DNA of 51,307 bases, taken from positions 1-51,307 of the forward strand of contig CAMZKE010000093.1 in the NCBI GenBank assembly GCA_947311115.1, in the 5' to 3' direction. The position numbers and the translations under genes are program-made. The notes beneath the pieces are model-generated. The model was not told the DNA's origin. It saw only the letters and a program-made list of their open reading frames with translations, and did no database searches. The DNA is from an uncultured Bacteroidales bacterium (GTDB lineage Bacteria; Bacteroidota; Bacteroidia; Bacteroidales; JAFGXI01). Positions within the stretch are counted from its first letter, which is position 1, and each line of letters starts with the position of its first letter. This document shows positions 29,182 through 36,922 of the stretch, piece by piece.

Positions 29182-30177
29182 TTATTCAAAATCGTTACTA
29201 TTTAAACAATGTCCCAAAGTTAAATCTTTTGAAATTTTTTCGCCTACTTTATCTAAAATATTTAATTGTGATAAATCGGAACTTTGCCCTGTTCGTTTAA
29301 ATGTAAAATGTTCTTTTGTGAATTTTTCTCCTTTTTTTATATCTTTAGAAAGAATAGCTGCTTTTTTGTTTGCTCCAAAGGTAGAATACGATTTTTCGCC
29401 TGCGTTTAATTTTAGTTTTGCATCGCCATAGGCTTGTTCTACTACTTTTAACTTTTCGGCTATTTCGTTAAACATTTCTATGCTTATAGCGGCTTGCCAA
29501 TCTATTCTATCTTTGCCATAAACAGTTGTAACATGCTTTTCTATGTATTGCATTCCCAAGTTTGCTCCCAACAATGTAATTAAAATATTATTTTCGTTAT
29601 CCCAAGCGGTATGGTCGGCATAACCGTGTTCGTAATTGGGGTAGAGTTGCATTATTTTTAACACTTTACCAAAATTTATATCTTCGTATTTTGTTGGGTA
29701 GTTTTGGAAACCGTGCATTAAAACCATATTCTTTGTTTCAAAAATACTTATGGCATTTTCTATTTCGTATAAATCGGAACCTCCTACTCCTAATACAACT
29801 TTTGTATCAGAATTAATTTTTAAATTTAGATGTTCAAGTAATTCTATATCGTTAAGGCAAACCGAATGTATTTCTACTATTTCGGGATTGTATTTCATGC
29901 CAAAATCAATGGCTTTTTTGTCGTTAAACAAAAGCATTAGTTTTTTCTTATACTTTAATGCTATATTTAAAACCTCGTCCCATTGCTGTTCTGTAAACAT
30001 TCTATCTACCATCCACTGGTATCCGGGGTGGTCTGTGTGTACATATTCATCTACATCTAAAGAAATATGGAATTTAATAATTTCTGTTTTTGTCTTTGTA
30101 GATATCTCTGTTATTAAATTCTTAAAGAATTCGAAATCACCATCATGGTGCCAAGCTGTTTCTGCAATTAATTTCAT
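29182..30177 (-). CDS. Divergent NeuB-family synthase (SpsE-like) with SAF domain
   Basis: 331-aa protein with the TIM-barrel plus C-terminal antifreeze-like SAF layout of sialic acid synthases. Both metal-binding His positions are kept: ADHT (H189) and IEKHVTT (H215), and the YPTKYEDINFGK loop is recognisable. The N-terminal half is altered: EAGxNHxG reads ETAWHHDG (6-13), KFQ reads KFH (35-37), and the KIPSGE lysine region reads VEIHSVCLND (101-110). PEP and sugar binding may therefore differ from LegI in this locus. It is coupled to the YhcH gene (4-bp overlap) and followed by the SpsF-like gene, suggesting a second, distinct nonulosonic-acid-like route. Confidence 0.85.
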   Translation of the reverse strand: MKLIAETAWHHDGDFEFFKNLITEISTKTKTEIIKFHISLDVDEYVHTDHPGYQWMVDRMFTEQQWDEVLNIALKYKKKLMLLFNDKKAIDFGMKYNPEIVEIHSVCLNDIELLEHLNLKINSDTKVVLGVGGSDLYEIENAISIFETKNMVLMHGFQNYPTKYEDINFGKVLKIMQLYPNYEHGYADHTAWDNENNILITLLGANLGMQYIEKHVTTVYGKDRIDWQAAISIEMFNEIAEKLKVVEQAYGDAKLKLNAGEKSYSTFGANKKAAILSKDIKKGEKFTKEHFTFKRTGQSSDLSQLNILDKVGEKISKDLTLGHCLNSNDFE

Positions 30178-30629
30178 GTCATTTTTATTTTTAGAACAAT
30201 TTTTTTAACCTTACTTTTTTCTTTGTTTATTACACCGGGCAAATGTAAATCGTTTGGAAATAATATTGCAAACATACCAGTGTTAAATTGTATCTGACTT
30301 TTTGCTTTGCTTGTTTGGTACAAAATATAATCTTCTTCTGTATTATAATGGGTATGTATTTTTTGTTGATTAAATAACTCATACTCTATCAATTCCGAAC
30401 CTTCCAAGATATATTGAAAATCGATATAAGTTTTATGAGCTTCCAAGATTTCTAATTTGTTTTCTTGTGTTTCGTATGCATTAACTAAAACAAACATATT
30501 TTCGTTTATTTCGTGTTTGCCCGTTTCCATTTCTAAAAAGTTGGTTTTTTTAATGTATTCTATGGCGTTTTTAATATTTTCCGATACCATGGCATACATG
30601 TCTATGTTTTCTATTTTATCTATTATCAT
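30174..30629 (-). CDS. YhcH/YjgK/YiaL family (NanQ-like anomerase)
   Basis: Cupin-like protein of 151 aa. It has the family motifs EAHKTYIDFQYILEG (H65, D70, Q72), the HTHYN segment (92-96) and FPNDLHLPG (H129). E. coli YhcH (NanQ) is an N-acetylneuraminate anomerase found with sialic acid catabolism genes. Here the gene overlaps the divergent NeuB gene by 4 bp inside a biosynthetic locus, with no nanA, nanE or nanK in sight. An anomerase could supply the anomer needed by the cytidylyltransferase. Assignment to the family is firm; the role here is inference. Confidence 0.88.
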   Translation of the reverse strand: MIIDKIENIDMYAMVSENIKNAIEYIKKTNFLEMETGKHEINENMFVLVNAYETQENKLEILEAHKTYIDFQYILEGSELIEYELFNQQKIHTHYNTEEDYILYQTSKAKSQIQFNTGMFAILFPNDLHLPGVINKEKSKVKKIVLKIKMT

Positions 30630-30660
30630 ATTTTTTATTTTTTATCATTCTTCCCTTTCA

Positions 30661-30812
30661 ATCATTAAGAAGTTAAGTTTATTAATATTTTTTGCTTAAT
30701 GTTACTTAATGCCTTAATGGTTTTATATTTAAACGTTTATTTTTGTTACTCTTTTTCCAATTTAGAAGTATAGATTATTAAGGTTTCTTTCGTAATATTA
30801 CATTAATGATTT
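30661..30812. repeat. Palindromic repeat family 2, copies 1 and 1b
   Basis: The first unit (30661-30722) has ends resembling ATTAAG...CTTAATGG in inverted orientation and the core CTTAATGTTACTTAATGCC. A weaker second unit (about 30759-30812) follows. They fill the gap between the YhcH and ptmE-like genes. Confidence 0.75.
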
Positions 30813-30817
30813 ATAAT

Positions 30818-31864
30818 TTAATCCCAATTAATATGAGCAATATCCATTTGAGCTTTATCAAAATCTTTATGTTTACCTATATCTAACCAATAACCTCGAA
30901 TAGGATAATGAATTAGTTTCATATTTTTTGCTATAACATCTTCCATAAAATCGGTTGCATTATAAACTTTGTTTTGGGGAACTAAATTTAATAATTCTTT
31001 TTTGAAAAGATAAATACCTGCGTTGGCATAATGTGTATAGCTTGGCTTTTCTTTTAATGATTTTATATTTCTATCGTCGGTTTCAAATACTGCATAGGGT
31101 AAATTTACTTCATAAGGTATTGATGCAACTAACATATCGGCACTCTTATCTATAAAAGTTTTATAAAAATCTTCGTAATCAATATTTGTTAATAAATCAG
31201 AATTCATGAGCAATATAGTGTCGTTTTTATAATCTTCTATCAAACTTAAAGCTCCTGCTGTTCCTAACATTTGTGGTTCAATAACTGTATCGAAATTGAT
31301 TTCCTGATTGTAAGTATTACAATAATCAATAATTTGACCGGCTAAGTAATTTAATGTTATATGCTGGTCTACAATCCCATATTGATAAAGTCTATCAAAA
31401 TTGTAAGCTATAATTTCTTTATTCCCTACTTTTAATAGTGGCTTTGGTGTGTTTTCTGTCAATGGACGTAATCTTATACCTTCTCCTCCTGCCATAATAA
31501 CTGCATCTATTGGCAAAATAGACTTTATTTCGGTAAAATTATAAATTCGCAAAAGCTGCCCTTGTCTATTTAATAAAGGAACTGCTTTTAATTTTCTTTT
31601 TCTAAATTCTTTTAGTTTAGAAAAATTATCAGCACCATCGGTTAAAAAACTAAAATCTTTAAAAATATATTTTGTTAGTTCATCTTCCAATTCTAACCCA
31701 TTAATTATACCTCTACGTATATCACCATCAGTAAGGGTTCCTACTACTTTTTGGTTTTCATTCAAAACAAAAACTGTTTGTAAAGAAGGTAGAGTATTTA
31801 GCTTTTTCAATGCATCAATTATACTTGCATCTATCGTTATTGTATATTTTAAGATATTCTCCAT
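30818..31864 (-). CDS. ptmE: CBS-domain sugar nucleotidyltransferase (PtmE-like)
   Basis: 348-aa protein with a CBS-pair (about 5-115, including GTLTDGDIRRGI) fused to a GlmU/RmlA-type nucleotidyltransferase: VIMAGGEGIRLRP (122-134), TPKPLL with K141, then LLMNSDLLTN. In Campylobacter legionaminic acid synthesis PtmE makes GDP-glucosamine from GlcN-1-P; the same CBS+NTP-transferase layout and the neighbouring leg genes support that role. The CBS pair may give feedback control by nucleotides. It is flanked on both sides by family 2 palindromic repeats. Confidence 0.85.
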   Translation of the reverse strand: MENILKYTITIDASIIDALKKLNTLPSLQTVFVLNENQKVVGTLTDGDIRRGIINGLELEDELTKYIFKDFSFLTDGADNFSKLKEFRKRKLKAVPLLNRQGQLLRIYNFTEIKSILPIDAVIMAGGEGIRLRPLTENTPKPLLKVGNKEIIAYNFDRLYQYGIVDQHITLNYLAGQIIDYCNTYNQEINFDTVIEPQMLGTAGALSLIEDYKNDTILLMNSDLLTNIDYEDFYKTFIDKSADMLVASIPYEVNLPYAVFETDDRNIKSLKEKPSYTHYANAGIYLFKKELLNLVPQNKVYNATDFMEDVIAKNMKLIHYPIRGYWLDIGKHKDFDKAQMDIAHINWD

Positions 31865-31890
31865 TGTTTACAAAGTTAATTATATTTTTT

Positions 31891-32130
31891 ACCATTAAGA
31901 AGTTAAGTTTATTAAGGTTACTTTCTTAATGTTGTTTAATGCCTTAATGGTTAGTATTATTTAACATTTATATTTTTCACCATTTAGAAGTTAAGATAAT
32001 TAAGAGTTATTTTCTTAATGTTACTTAATGCCTTAATGGTTATTATTTTTCAACATTTATCTTTTTTTACCATTAAGAAGTTAAGTTTATTAAGGGGTGT
32101 TTCTTAATGTTACTTAATGCCTTAATGGTT
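31891..32130. repeat. Palindromic repeat family 2, three tandem copies
   Basis: Units at 31891-31951, 31979-32041 and 32069-32130, with a period of about 90 bp. Each runs from ACCATT(A/T)AGAAGTTAAG to CCTTAATGGT, with inverted ends that can fold into a hairpin. The spacers between units are similar to each other (AACATTTAT...TTTTTAC). They fill the gap between ptmE and the GxxExxY gene. Confidence 0.9.
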
Positions 32131-32134
32131 AGTA

Positions 32135-32557
32135 TTATTCAGGTAACGCACTAAAAACCTCATTAACAAAAGGCTTCATTGTTTTTGTAATATTATCGGT
32201 ATAAAAATTTATTAAAAGTCCTTGCGGTTTTTTTAATAGTTTCATGTATGTTAGTAGTTGAGCTTCGTGAACAGGTAAAATATGTTCTATTGCTTTTAAC
32301 TCCACTATTATGGTATTGTTGACTAATAAATCTAATCTTAAATCAACTTCCATATCTAATCCTTTATAACTTACAGGAACTTTAACTTGTTGTTTTACAT
32401 TAAATCCTTTTGATTCTAACTCATATTTTAAACATGTTTCGTATACACTTTCTAACAAGCCTGGTCCTAATTCTTTATGTACATCAATGGCACAACCAAT
32501 TATTTTATACGATAACTCTGTTACTTCTTTTTTTGTCATATTTTTATTTTTTTTCAT
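32135..32557 (-). CDS. GxxExxY protein
   Basis: 140-aa member of the GxxExxY family, with the motif at G33-E36-Y39 (GLLESVY) after LSYKIIGCAIDVHKELGP, and a PD-(D/E)XK-like core later (EVDLRLDLLVNNTIIVELKA). The family is frequent in Bacteroidota glycan loci; its function is not established, although the fold suggests a nuclease. It interrupts the nonulosonic-acid genes and is bracketed by family 2 palindromes (32069-32130 and 32555-32609). An internal ATG 18 bp downstream (M7) is an alternative start. Confidence 0.88.
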   Translation of the reverse strand: MKKNKNMTKKEVTELSYKIIGCAIDVHKELGPGLLESVYETCLKYELESKGFNVKQQVKVPVSYKGLDMEVDLRLDLLVNNTIIVELKAIEHILPVHEAQLLTYMKLLKKPQGLLINFYTDNITKTMKPFVNEVFSALPE

Positions 32558-32609
32558 TAAGAAGTTAAGGTAATTGATATTATTTTTATTAATGCATCTT
32601 AATGATTTA
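32555..32609. repeat. Palindromic repeat family 2, degenerate copy
   Basis: Begins CATTAAGAAGTTAAGG and ends CATCTTAATGA, a worn version of the family 2 hairpin. It spans the 41-bp gap between the GxxExxY gene and neuC and touches the ends of both genes. Confidence 0.6.
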
Positions 32610-33705
32610 TATTTTTTATTATTTCAACAATATGTTTTGCACTATTACCACCTCCATAAATATTACAATTTTTTGGTAAAGCACTATTTTCTATATCTTT
32701 TACAGCTTTTAAAATTCTATTTTTTTCAACAGGAACAGATATTATATTGTTAGTTAATATCCTCCCTTTTTGTCTATCTCCTAAATTTATGACCCATTTA
32801 GGAAAGTAAGCCGCTTCTACAAAACCACTTGATGTGTTGCCCAATAAAAAACTTGAATATTTCATGCAAGTTAGATATCCTTTCATACCAAAACTTTCTA
32901 TTAGAATAATATTTTCTTTTCCTTTTGCAAACTGTTCCAACTCATGCCTTATCATTAATCCCATTGTATCTGCATTGGGCATGGTTATTACAATCTGGTG
33001 TTGTTTTTTTAATTCGTCAAATGATTTTATCAATTCTTTTATATAAATTTCATTCTTTTCTAGAGCTACTGTTTCCGGATGAAAAGTTGATAAAATAGTA
33101 GGTCTCCTAATATCTATTCCAAATTTTTCGTAGAATTCTTTTTTCGAAAATAATTCAACTTTTTTAAGATTATCGATACTTAATGCTCCAACATTAAAAA
33201 TTTTATCGGGTTCTTGGTTTATCTCTATTGCACGTTTTTTATATTCATCTGTTGAAACAAAAAGATATTCAGACATTAAAGAAATGCTATGCCTATATGC
33301 ATTATCTATAGCCCCAAGAGTAGTTTCTCCTGCATGCAAATGAGCAATTTTAATATTAAAAGGGGTCGCTGCAGAAACAGCAGCAAACATTTCATATCTA
33401 TCGCCTAATGCAAAAACCAAATCTAAATTATTGTTAGCCCAGAAGTCAGAGAATTTATCTACGGTTAAAGCCATCGCCTTAGCAATATCTCTTGCGGTAT
33501 CGCCTTGTGGAATGGTTTTTAATTTATATTTTACTTTAAAACCGGAATTAATTATTTCTTGAATAGTATATCCATGTTTCTCAGATACATGCGTTCCAAA
33601 AGCAATTATTTCAATTTCAAAAAATCTATCATTCGCTAACTCTTTTAATAAAGGTAAATATATCCCAAAATCAGCTCTTGTACTTGTTAATATTCCTATT
33701 TTCAT
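32599..33705 (-). CDS. legG: Hydrolysing UDP-sugar 2-epimerase (NeuC/LegG)
   Basis: 368-aa hydrolysing epimerase of the NeuC family: start MKIGILTSTRADFGIYLPLL, then FALGDRYEMFAAV, HLHAGETTLGAIDNAYRHSIS and LLGNTSSGFVEAA near the C-terminus. It removes UDP and inverts C2 of the diacetamido-trideoxy-glucose intermediate, giving the free mannose-configured sugar for LegI. LegG fits better than NeuC because legB, legC and the NeuD-like acetyltransferase lie just upstream, whereas plain sialic acid synthesis needs none of them. Palindromic repeats sit on both sides. Confidence 0.9.
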   Translation of the reverse strand: MKIGILTSTRADFGIYLPLLKELANDRFFEIEIIAFGTHVSEKHGYTIQEIINSGFKVKYKLKTIPQGDTARDIAKAMALTVDKFSDFWANNNLDLVFALGDRYEMFAAVSAATPFNIKIAHLHAGETTLGAIDNAYRHSISLMSEYLFVSTDEYKKRAIEINQEPDKIFNVGALSIDNLKKVELFSKKEFYEKFGIDIRRPTILSTFHPETVALEKNEIYIKELIKSFDELKKQHQIVITMPNADTMGLMIRHELEQFAKGKENIILIESFGMKGYLTCMKYSSFLLGNTSSGFVEAAYFPKWVINLGDRQKGRILTNNIISVPVEKNRILKAVKDIENSALPKNCNIYGGGNSAKHIVEIIKNINH

Positions 33706-33717
33706 TTTTGCTTTTTT

Positions 33718-33790
33718 ACCATTTAGAAATTAAGATAATTAAGGGCTATTTTCTTAATGTTTCTTAATGTTACTTAATGCCTTAATGGGT
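33718..33790. repeat. Palindromic repeat family 2, single copy
   Basis: Runs from ACCATTTAGAAATTAAG to GCCTTAATGGG with a small internal duplication (TTCTTAATGT). It exactly fills the gap between neuC/legG and legI. Confidence 0.8.
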
Positions 33791-34795
33791 TTATAAGGTT
33801 ATCAAATCATCTTCATTAAAATCTTTCTTAGCAGTTTCTCCAATTATTTCATCCCAACGCATAGGCGAAATTCCAGTTCCCGGTCGTTTAACCGTAATAT
33901 TTTCGTCTGTAAAGATAGTGCCTTTTTTAATATTTTGTTTAGCTACTATACTTTTTCTGGCTATTGCAATATTTTTAGTTTCAGATGGTGAGGGTTCTTT
34001 TATCCCGTTTCCCATTGCTTGTTCTATATTTCTGATTACTTTAACCATTGCAATTAATTCATCAGGTTCTAAACTTGCTTTATGGTCGGGACCTTCCATT
34101 GTTTTGTCAAGAGTAAAATGCTTTTCTATTACTGTTGCACCCATTGCAACTGCGGCGATATCCACTTCTATACCATTGGTATGGTCGGAATAGCCTATTT
34201 TTACACCAAATTCATCTCTAATAGTAAGCATGGCTTTTAGATTTACATCCTGCATTGGTGTTGGGTACTCTGTATTTGCATGAAGAATTGTTATTTGCTT
34301 TTTTTGCAATCCGTTGTTTAATAAAACTTGCAGAGCATCAGCAATTTCTTGTATATTAGCCATACCTGTTGACATAATTACGGGTAGTTTTTTACTTGCT
34401 ATTTTTTTTAAATATGGATAATTTGTTATTTCGCCAGACGGTATTTTATATAATGGTATTTTTAATTCGTAAAGCAAATCGATACTTTCTAAGTCGAATG
34501 GTGTAGAAAGAAACATAATGTTTTTTTTATTGCAATAATCAATAAGTTCGATATGTGCGTTTTTGTCTAGTTCAAGCTTTTTTATCATATCAAACTGGCT
34601 TTCGTCTGCATCGGTAGTCTGTTTTTGATAATCTGCTTTTTTTGCATTTTTCGATATTGCTAATTCAGCTTTGAATGTCTGAAACTTCACATAATCTACG
34701 CCTGCTTTTACTGCTACATCAATAAGTTTTTTTGCTAATTCGATACTTCCGTTGTGGTTTACACCTGCCTCTGCTATAATAATTGTTTTATCCAT
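33791..34795 (-). CDS. legI: Legionaminic acid / N-acetylneuraminate synthase (NeuB family)
   Basis: Condenses the 2,4-diacetamido-trideoxy-mannose with PEP to make the nine-carbon acid. The 334-aa protein keeps the full NeuB signature: EAGVNHNG (9-16), VKFQT (36-40), FLSTPFD, YKIPSGEITNYP, MSTGMA, LHANTEYPTP, IGYSDHT, EKHFTLD, and a C-terminal SAF domain (IVAKQNIKKGTIF...RPGTGISP). Its intact active site contrasts with the divergent paralog at 29182-30177. The family 2 repeats lie directly on both sides. Confidence 0.93.
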   Translation of the reverse strand: MDKTIIIAEAGVNHNGSIELAKKLIDVAVKAGVDYVKFQTFKAELAISKNAKKADYQKQTTDADESQFDMIKKLELDKNAHIELIDYCNKKNIMFLSTPFDLESIDLLYELKIPLYKIPSGEITNYPYLKKIASKKLPVIMSTGMANIQEIADALQVLLNNGLQKKQITILHANTEYPTPMQDVNLKAMLTIRDEFGVKIGYSDHTNGIEVDIAAVAMGATVIEKHFTLDKTMEGPDHKASLEPDELIAMVKVIRNIEQAMGNGIKEPSPSETKNIAIARKSIVAKQNIKKGTIFTDENITVKRPGTGISPMRWDEIIGETAKKDFNEDDLITL

Positions 34796-34812
34796 TATAT
34801 TATATTTTTTTT

Positions 34813-35066
34813 ACCATTAAGAAGTTAAGGTTCAATAAGCGTTGTTTTCTTAATGTTACTTAATGCCTTAATGGTTATTATTTTATATTCAACATTTATC
34901 TTTTTTTACCATTAAGAAGTTAAGGTTCATTAAGTGTTGTTTTCTTAATATTACTTAATGCCTTAATGGTTATTGTTTTATATTCAACATTTATCTTTTT
35001 TTACCATTAAGAAGTTAAGGTTCATTAAGTGTTACTTTCTTAATGTTACTTAATGCCTTAATGGTT
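34813..35066. repeat. Palindromic repeat family 2, three tandem copies
   Basis: Units at 34813-34876, 34908-34972 and 35003-35066 with a period of 95 bp and near-identical spacers (TATTCAACATTTATC). Unit ends ACCATTAAG/CTTAATGGT are inverted. They fill the gap between legI and the neuD-like gene. The copies here are the most alike of all, suggesting recent amplification. Confidence 0.92.
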
Positions 35067-35070
35067 AGTA

Positions 35071-35709
35071 TTATTTTATCTTCCGAGCCGGACTTCCAAC
35101 ATAAACTCCACTTTCGGTTATGTCTTTTGTAACAACTGAACCAGCTCCTATTATTGTATCTGATGTAATGTTTATTGAATGATTTATTACCGTATTACTT
35201 CCAATAAAACTATTTTTACCTACTTTACAATCTCCATTTATAATAGTTCCTGTTGAAATGTGAGTATTATTTTCAATTATAGTATCGTGTTCTATTAATG
35301 CTTTATTATTTATTATACAATTTTCATCAATTTTTGCACCTGTATTCACTATTGCTTGATGCATTATAATAGTGCCGTCTTCTATTTTTGCATATTTTGA
35401 AACATGTGCTAGCGGTGAAATAATAATAGGTAAATTACCATTATTTGATTTAATTATTTTGAAAAGTTTTCTCCTTAACTGAGGATTACCCAGATGACCA
35501 ATTGTAATTAAAAAACTATATCCTTGTTTTGCATATTTTTTTATGTCATTATCATTTCCAACAACCTTGTACTTTAATATTGAATTGTTTAACTTGTCAG
35601 GTATATCTAACACACCAAAAATCTCAAACTTATTTTCTGTTTCAATTACATCAATACAAGCCTTACAATGTCCGCCACCGCCGACTAATATTATTTTTTG
35701 TTTATTCAT
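35071..35709 (-). CDS. legH: NeuD/PglD-like sugar O- or N-acetyltransferase
   Basis: 212-aa protein with the N-terminal Rossmann-like domain of the NeuD/PglD family (LVGGGGHCKACIDVI) and a C-terminal left-handed beta-helix (SPLAHVSKYAKIEDGTIIMH to IGAGSVVTKDI, ending VGSPARKIK). PglD homologues N-acetylate the 4-amino group of the sugar made by the adjacent dehydratase-aminotransferase pair. That fits LegH in this locus; an O-acetyltransferase of NeuD type is the alternative. Confidence 0.85.
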   Translation of the reverse strand: MNKQKIILVGGGGHCKACIDVIETENKFEIFGVLDIPDKLNNSILKYKVVGNDNDIKKYAKQGYSFLITIGHLGNPQLRRKLFKIIKSNNGNLPIIISPLAHVSKYAKIEDGTIIMHQAIVNTGAKIDENCIINNKALIEHDTIIENNTHISTGTIINGDCKVGKNSFIGSNTVINHSINITSDTIIGAGSVVTKDITESGVYVGSPARKIK

Positions 35710-35765
35710 TATTTATCACCTCCCAGTACCCTGTTTTACCAGAGACAAGTTTTTTATTTGATTTT

Positions 35766-36917
35766 TTAAACTACACTACTTGGTATATTTATAACTCTAT
35801 CGGTTAGCCATTCTGCATTTTCTATATTTTCGCACTGGCAATTTTTAAACATTGGCAAACGGTTCATTAGTTCCCAAATCGGGCGTGTCATTACACCATT
35901 TTTGTTGGTATATTCTAAAAAATTATCGCGTTCTATTCTGTCTTTAAGAATAACTGCATTTAACCAATAGTTCGATTTTGAATTTTCAGGTTCTTTGCAG
36001 AATTTAATATCTGTATCTTTAAAAAACTGCTCATATTTTTCGGCAAGTTGTCTTTTAGATTTTATTATTTCGGCTAATTGCTCTATTTGAGCAACTCCAA
36101 GTGCAGCGGCTAAGTTAGTTAAACGGTAATTATAACCAATATAATCGTGCTCATAATTCCATTTATGCGGAATCTTTGCTTGAGTTGTTAAATGTTTGGC
36201 TAATTTTGCAGTATTCTCGTCATTGGTAATTATCATACCTCCACCACCGGTTGTTATGGTTTTGTTTCCATTAAAACTTAATGTTCCTATTTCCCCAAAT
36301 GTGCCGGTATGCTGCCCTTTATAAAAACTTCCTAAACTTTCGGCAGCATCTTCTATTACAGTAATACCATACTCGTTACAAATTTCTATAATTTCATCAA
36401 TACGAGTAGGATGCCCAAAAGTATGCATTGGCACTACGGCAGCAATTTTTCGTTTTGTAATTTTGTTAATTGCCTCAGTTTTTCCTGTTATAGCATCAAC
36501 TGATTTTATGGTTTTCTGTTCTAAAAATTCTTTTAATTTTTGAGGGCTCAAACCCATTGTGTCTCTATCAACATCAATAAATACAGGCTTTGCTCCGGTG
36601 TATGATATTGCATTTGCAGTTGCTATAAATGTAAGCGGCTGCGTTATTACTTCGTCGTCTTGTTTTACGCCTGCTAATTGCAATGCAATGTGCAATGCCG
36701 CAGTTCCGTTTACTGCTGCCACTGCATATTTTACACCGGTATATTCGGCAATTTTTTGCTCAAATAAATCAACAAATTTCCCAACACTCGAAACAAATGT
36801 GCTGTCAATACACTCATTCAAATACTTTTTTTCGTTACCACGAAATCTTGGCTCATGCAATGGTATAAAGTCTGTTGTATTGTATATTTTTTGTATGAAA
36901 TTTATAAGGTCTTTCAT
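35766..36917 (-). CDS. legC: LegC-type PLP aminotransferase
   Basis: DegT/DnrJ/EryC1-family aminotransferase of 383 aa that puts an amino group on C4 of the 4-keto sugar produced by LegB. It has the LegC-like start with STFVSSVGKFVDLFE, the PLP-ring Asp in EDAAE (D190), and the Schiff-base lysine K219 in SFNGNKTITTGGGG. The 5-bp gap to legB indicates co-transcription. Glutamate is the likely amino donor, from family knowledge. Confidence 0.92.
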   Translation of the reverse strand: MKDLINFIQKIYNTTDFIPLHEPRFRGNEKKYLNECIDSTFVSSVGKFVDLFEQKIAEYTGVKYAVAAVNGTAALHIALQLAGVKQDDEVITQPLTFIATANAISYTGAKPVFIDVDRDTMGLSPQKLKEFLEQKTIKSVDAITGKTEAINKITKRKIAAVVPMHTFGHPTRIDEIIEICNEYGITVIEDAAESLGSFYKGQHTGTFGEIGTLSFNGNKTITTGGGGMIITNDENTAKLAKHLTTQAKIPHKWNYEHDYIGYNYRLTNLAAALGVAQIEQLAEIIKSKRQLAEKYEQFFKDTDIKFCKEPENSKSNYWLNAVILKDRIERDNFLEYTNKNGVMTRPIWELMNRLPMFKNCQCENIENAEWLTDRVINIPSSVV

Positions 36918-36922
36918 TTATT

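Noticed and set aside
31891-35066. Regularly spaced repeats resembling a CRISPR array
   Set aside because: Only three units per cluster, units of 60-65 bp with inverted ends, spacers nearly identical to each other, and no cas genes. They are palindromic intergenic repeats.
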